Positions 62,480 through 64,000 of a DNA stretch of 64,000 nucleotides are shown here, in pieces. The notes beneath the pieces are model-generated. The model did not search any database, was not told the origin of the DNA, and worked only from the letters and a program-made list of their open reading frames with translations. This DNA is from CAVZLD01 sp963776055 (GTDB lineage: Bacteria > Planctomycetota > Planctomycetia > Pirellulales > Pirellulaceae), in contig CAVZLD010000007.1 of the NCBI GenBank assembly GCA_963776055.1, forward strand, positions 124,001 to 188,000. Reading direction: 5' to 3'. Positions within the stretch are counted from its first letter, which is position 1. Every line of letters starts with the position of its first letter. The translations under genes and the position numbers were made by a program.

Positions 62480-62981
62480 ATGCCCGCTCCATCGATGACT
62501 CTCGACGACGCTGCAACAGCGATTCCCCGGCATCCGTTCGAGCGAGTTCCAGGGGCAGATCCGTCTGGAAGTCGTACGGGAACAGATGCTGGACGTGTTC
62601 CAACTGTTGAAGGAGGAGCAGGGCTTCGACCTGCTGGTCGACATCACCTGCGTCGACTATCTGCACTATCGCGGTGCGACCCACCGCTTCGGGATGGTCT
62701 ACCTCGTGGCGAACGGAGACCGCCGAGCGGCTGACCGTCCGGGTGCCGCTCGACGAGCCGGATCTGACGGTGCCTTCGCTCGTTCCGTTGTGGGCAGGCA
62801 GCCAACTGGCTGGAGCGGGAGGTCTGGGACCTGTTCGGGATCCGCTTTGAGGGACATCCGGATCTGCGCCGGATTGTGCTTGCCGGAGCAGTTCACGGCC
62901 CATCCGCTCCGGAAGGACTATCCCTTGCAGGGCCGTGGCGAACGGCACAATTTCCCGTTTTGCGCCGAGGCGCAAGGTTAG
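62480..62981 (+). CDS. nuoC: NADH-quinone oxidoreductase subunit C NuoC (several frameshifts)
   Basis: 30-kDa subunit of complex I, about 166 residues. Sense: MTLDDAATAI, then EFQGQIRLEVVREQMLDVFQ, QGFDLLVDITCVDYLHYRGA, RFGMVYLVANGD, TVRVPLDEPDLTVPSLVPL, LEREVWDLFGIRFEGHPDLR and LPEQFTAHPLRKDYPLQGRG, the standard NuoC ending. The frame changes near 62545, 62716, 62800 and 62880. The start is the ATG at 62480 or at 62495; no clear ribosome-binding site is seen. It overlaps the probable true end of nuoB and is followed by nuoD after 47 bases. Confidence 0.88.
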
Positions 62982-63028
62982 CGGCGACGATCGAAATAAA
63001 TCCGACTCCGAAGGAATTGAGGAACAAC

Positions 63029-64000
63029 ATGCCGTTGACGGTCAGCGACGTCCCGGCCGAAGACCGGGAAGGGCAGGACTACCTGTGGACGCTCAATTTC
63101 GGTCCGCAGCATCCCGCGACCCACACGACGTTGCGGCTCGTGCTGAAGCTGGACGGCGAGCGCGTCGTCGATGCCGATGCCGGACATCGGGTACCTGCAC
63201 TCCGGGTTTGAAAAGATCGGCGAGCATCTGGACTACAACCAGTATGTGACCGTCACCGACCGGATGAACTACGTCTCGCCGATGGCCAACAACGTCGCTT
63301 GGCATCACGCGGTCGAGACGCTTGCTGGGCATCGAAGTCGACGCCGCGGTGCCAGTACATCCGCGTGATTGTCTCCGAGCTGGCGCGGATCAGCCGATCA
63401 CCTGGTCTGTGTCGGCGCCATGGGGCTGGATACCGGCGCGTTCACCTTTTTCCTCTACGCGCTTCTACGCAGCGGGAACAGATCTACGACATTTTCGAAT
63501 CGCTGTGCGGGGCGCGCTTCACCAACAGCTACACCCGCGTCGGCGGCTTGATCGCACGACATGACGCCGTTGACGATCGAGAAGATTCGGCAGTTTGTGC
63601 GCCGAGTTTCCCAAGACGATGGAGGACATGGAGCGGCTGCTGAATCGCAATCGGATCTTCGTGGACCGCACCAAGGGAGTCGGCGTGTTGACACGCGAAG
63701 AGGCGATCAATCGCATGCTGCAGCGGGCCGGTGGCCCGGGCCAGCGGCGTCCCGCGCGACCTGCGGAAGGACGAGCCCTACCTGGCGTACGCCGATTTCG
63801 ATTTCCAGGTCTGCTGTGCGACTCGGCCGGCGACATGCTTCGCCCGCTACTGGTGCGGATGGCCGAGATGCGGGAGAGCCTGAAGATCGTCCAGCAGGCC
63901 GTCGAGAACCTGCCTGCCGGGCCGGTCAACGTTGGGCGTCGACGAGCGGGCCACGCTGCCCGCCAAGCAGCAGGTCTATCAGACGATCGAAGGGACGATC
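63029..64000 (+). CDS. nuoD: NADH-quinone oxidoreductase subunit D NuoD (3' end outside window, several frameshifts)
   Basis: 49-kDa quinone-site subunit, cut by the window end. Sense: DYLWTLNFGPQHPATHTTLR (quinone-binding HPATH), LVLKLDGERVVDADPDIGYL, HSGFEKIGEHLDYNQYVTVT, DRMNYVSPMANNVAWHHAVE, YIRVIVSELARISDHLV, GAMGLDTGAFTFFLYAFTQR, IYDIFESLCGARFTNSYTRV and GGLMHDMTPLTIEKIRQFVR. One-base shifts occur near 63178, 63320, 63398, 63470, 63557, 63605 and later. The ATG at 63029 follows GAGGAA. Confidence 0.93.

Overview
The window is bacterial chromosome of high GC content, with genes packed on both strands. The likely source is a Planctomycetes member. Supporting features are a PEP-CTERM protein, a fused GldF-GldG transporter beside a DUF4340 protein, a DUF4175-type protein with a long acidic linker, a small secreted Tyr-rich protein, and the intergenic repeats (including one whose translation reads TRSVSEG) that I associate with this phylum. 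A lipid A, Kdo and heptose gene set (lpxK, waaA, hldE, a heptosyltransferase) and complex I genes fit a diderm, respiring planctomycete. I cannot name a genus.

Layout. 1-2.9 kb: end of a phosphate system (two PstB-type ATPases, PhoU, an OmpR/PhoB-type regulator). 3.1-3.6 kb: PEP-CTERM protein and terminator. 4-21 kb: envelope sugar block with two GT2 and two GT4 glycosyltransferases, an MsbA-like exporter, a heptosyltransferase, a methyltransferase, HldE and LpxK, mixed with APS kinase, a BON protein, alpha-glucan phosphorylase and altronate dehydratase. 21-26 kb: DUF4175-type membrane protein and L-aspartate oxidase. 26.7-32.5 kb: Gld-type ABC system with DUF4340. 32.4-36 kb, minus strand: DUF971, a PaaK-like ligase, a secreted beta-propeller and a lipoprotein with an in-frame TGA. 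36.3-39.3 kb: NtrC-type regulator and its kinase. 39.7-50.2 kb: Prc protease, PhnP-like hydrolase, SecA, WaaA, MetK. 50.2-56 kb: membrane protein, YbjQ, secreted HExxH protein, UDPGP pyrophosphorylase, mannose-1-phosphate guanylyltransferase, RuvX. 56-61 kb: trypsin-like protease and pseudoprotease, SDR, second metallo-hydrolase, Tyr-rich protein. 61.5-64 kb: nuoA-nuoD, running off the end.

Reading frames are broken by one-base indels in about half the genes, including essential ones (secA, metK, nuo, msbA-like). Coding sense resumes after each, so I read them as consensus errors and annotate each gene over its full span. They are patchy: 4.0-6.2, 12.3-14.2, 18.3-21.0, 50.2-54.4 and 56.1-57.5 kb look clean, while 26.7-32 kb, 43.5-46.6 kb and 62-64 kb are dense in them.

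The observations I rate highest are a PstB pair with complementary degenerate ATPase motifs, a metal-binding lipoprotein that appears to encode selenocysteine, a protease/pseudoprotease pair in which the inactive member has a PDZ domain nested in its trypsin fold, and a SecA with a triplicated module near its C-terminus.
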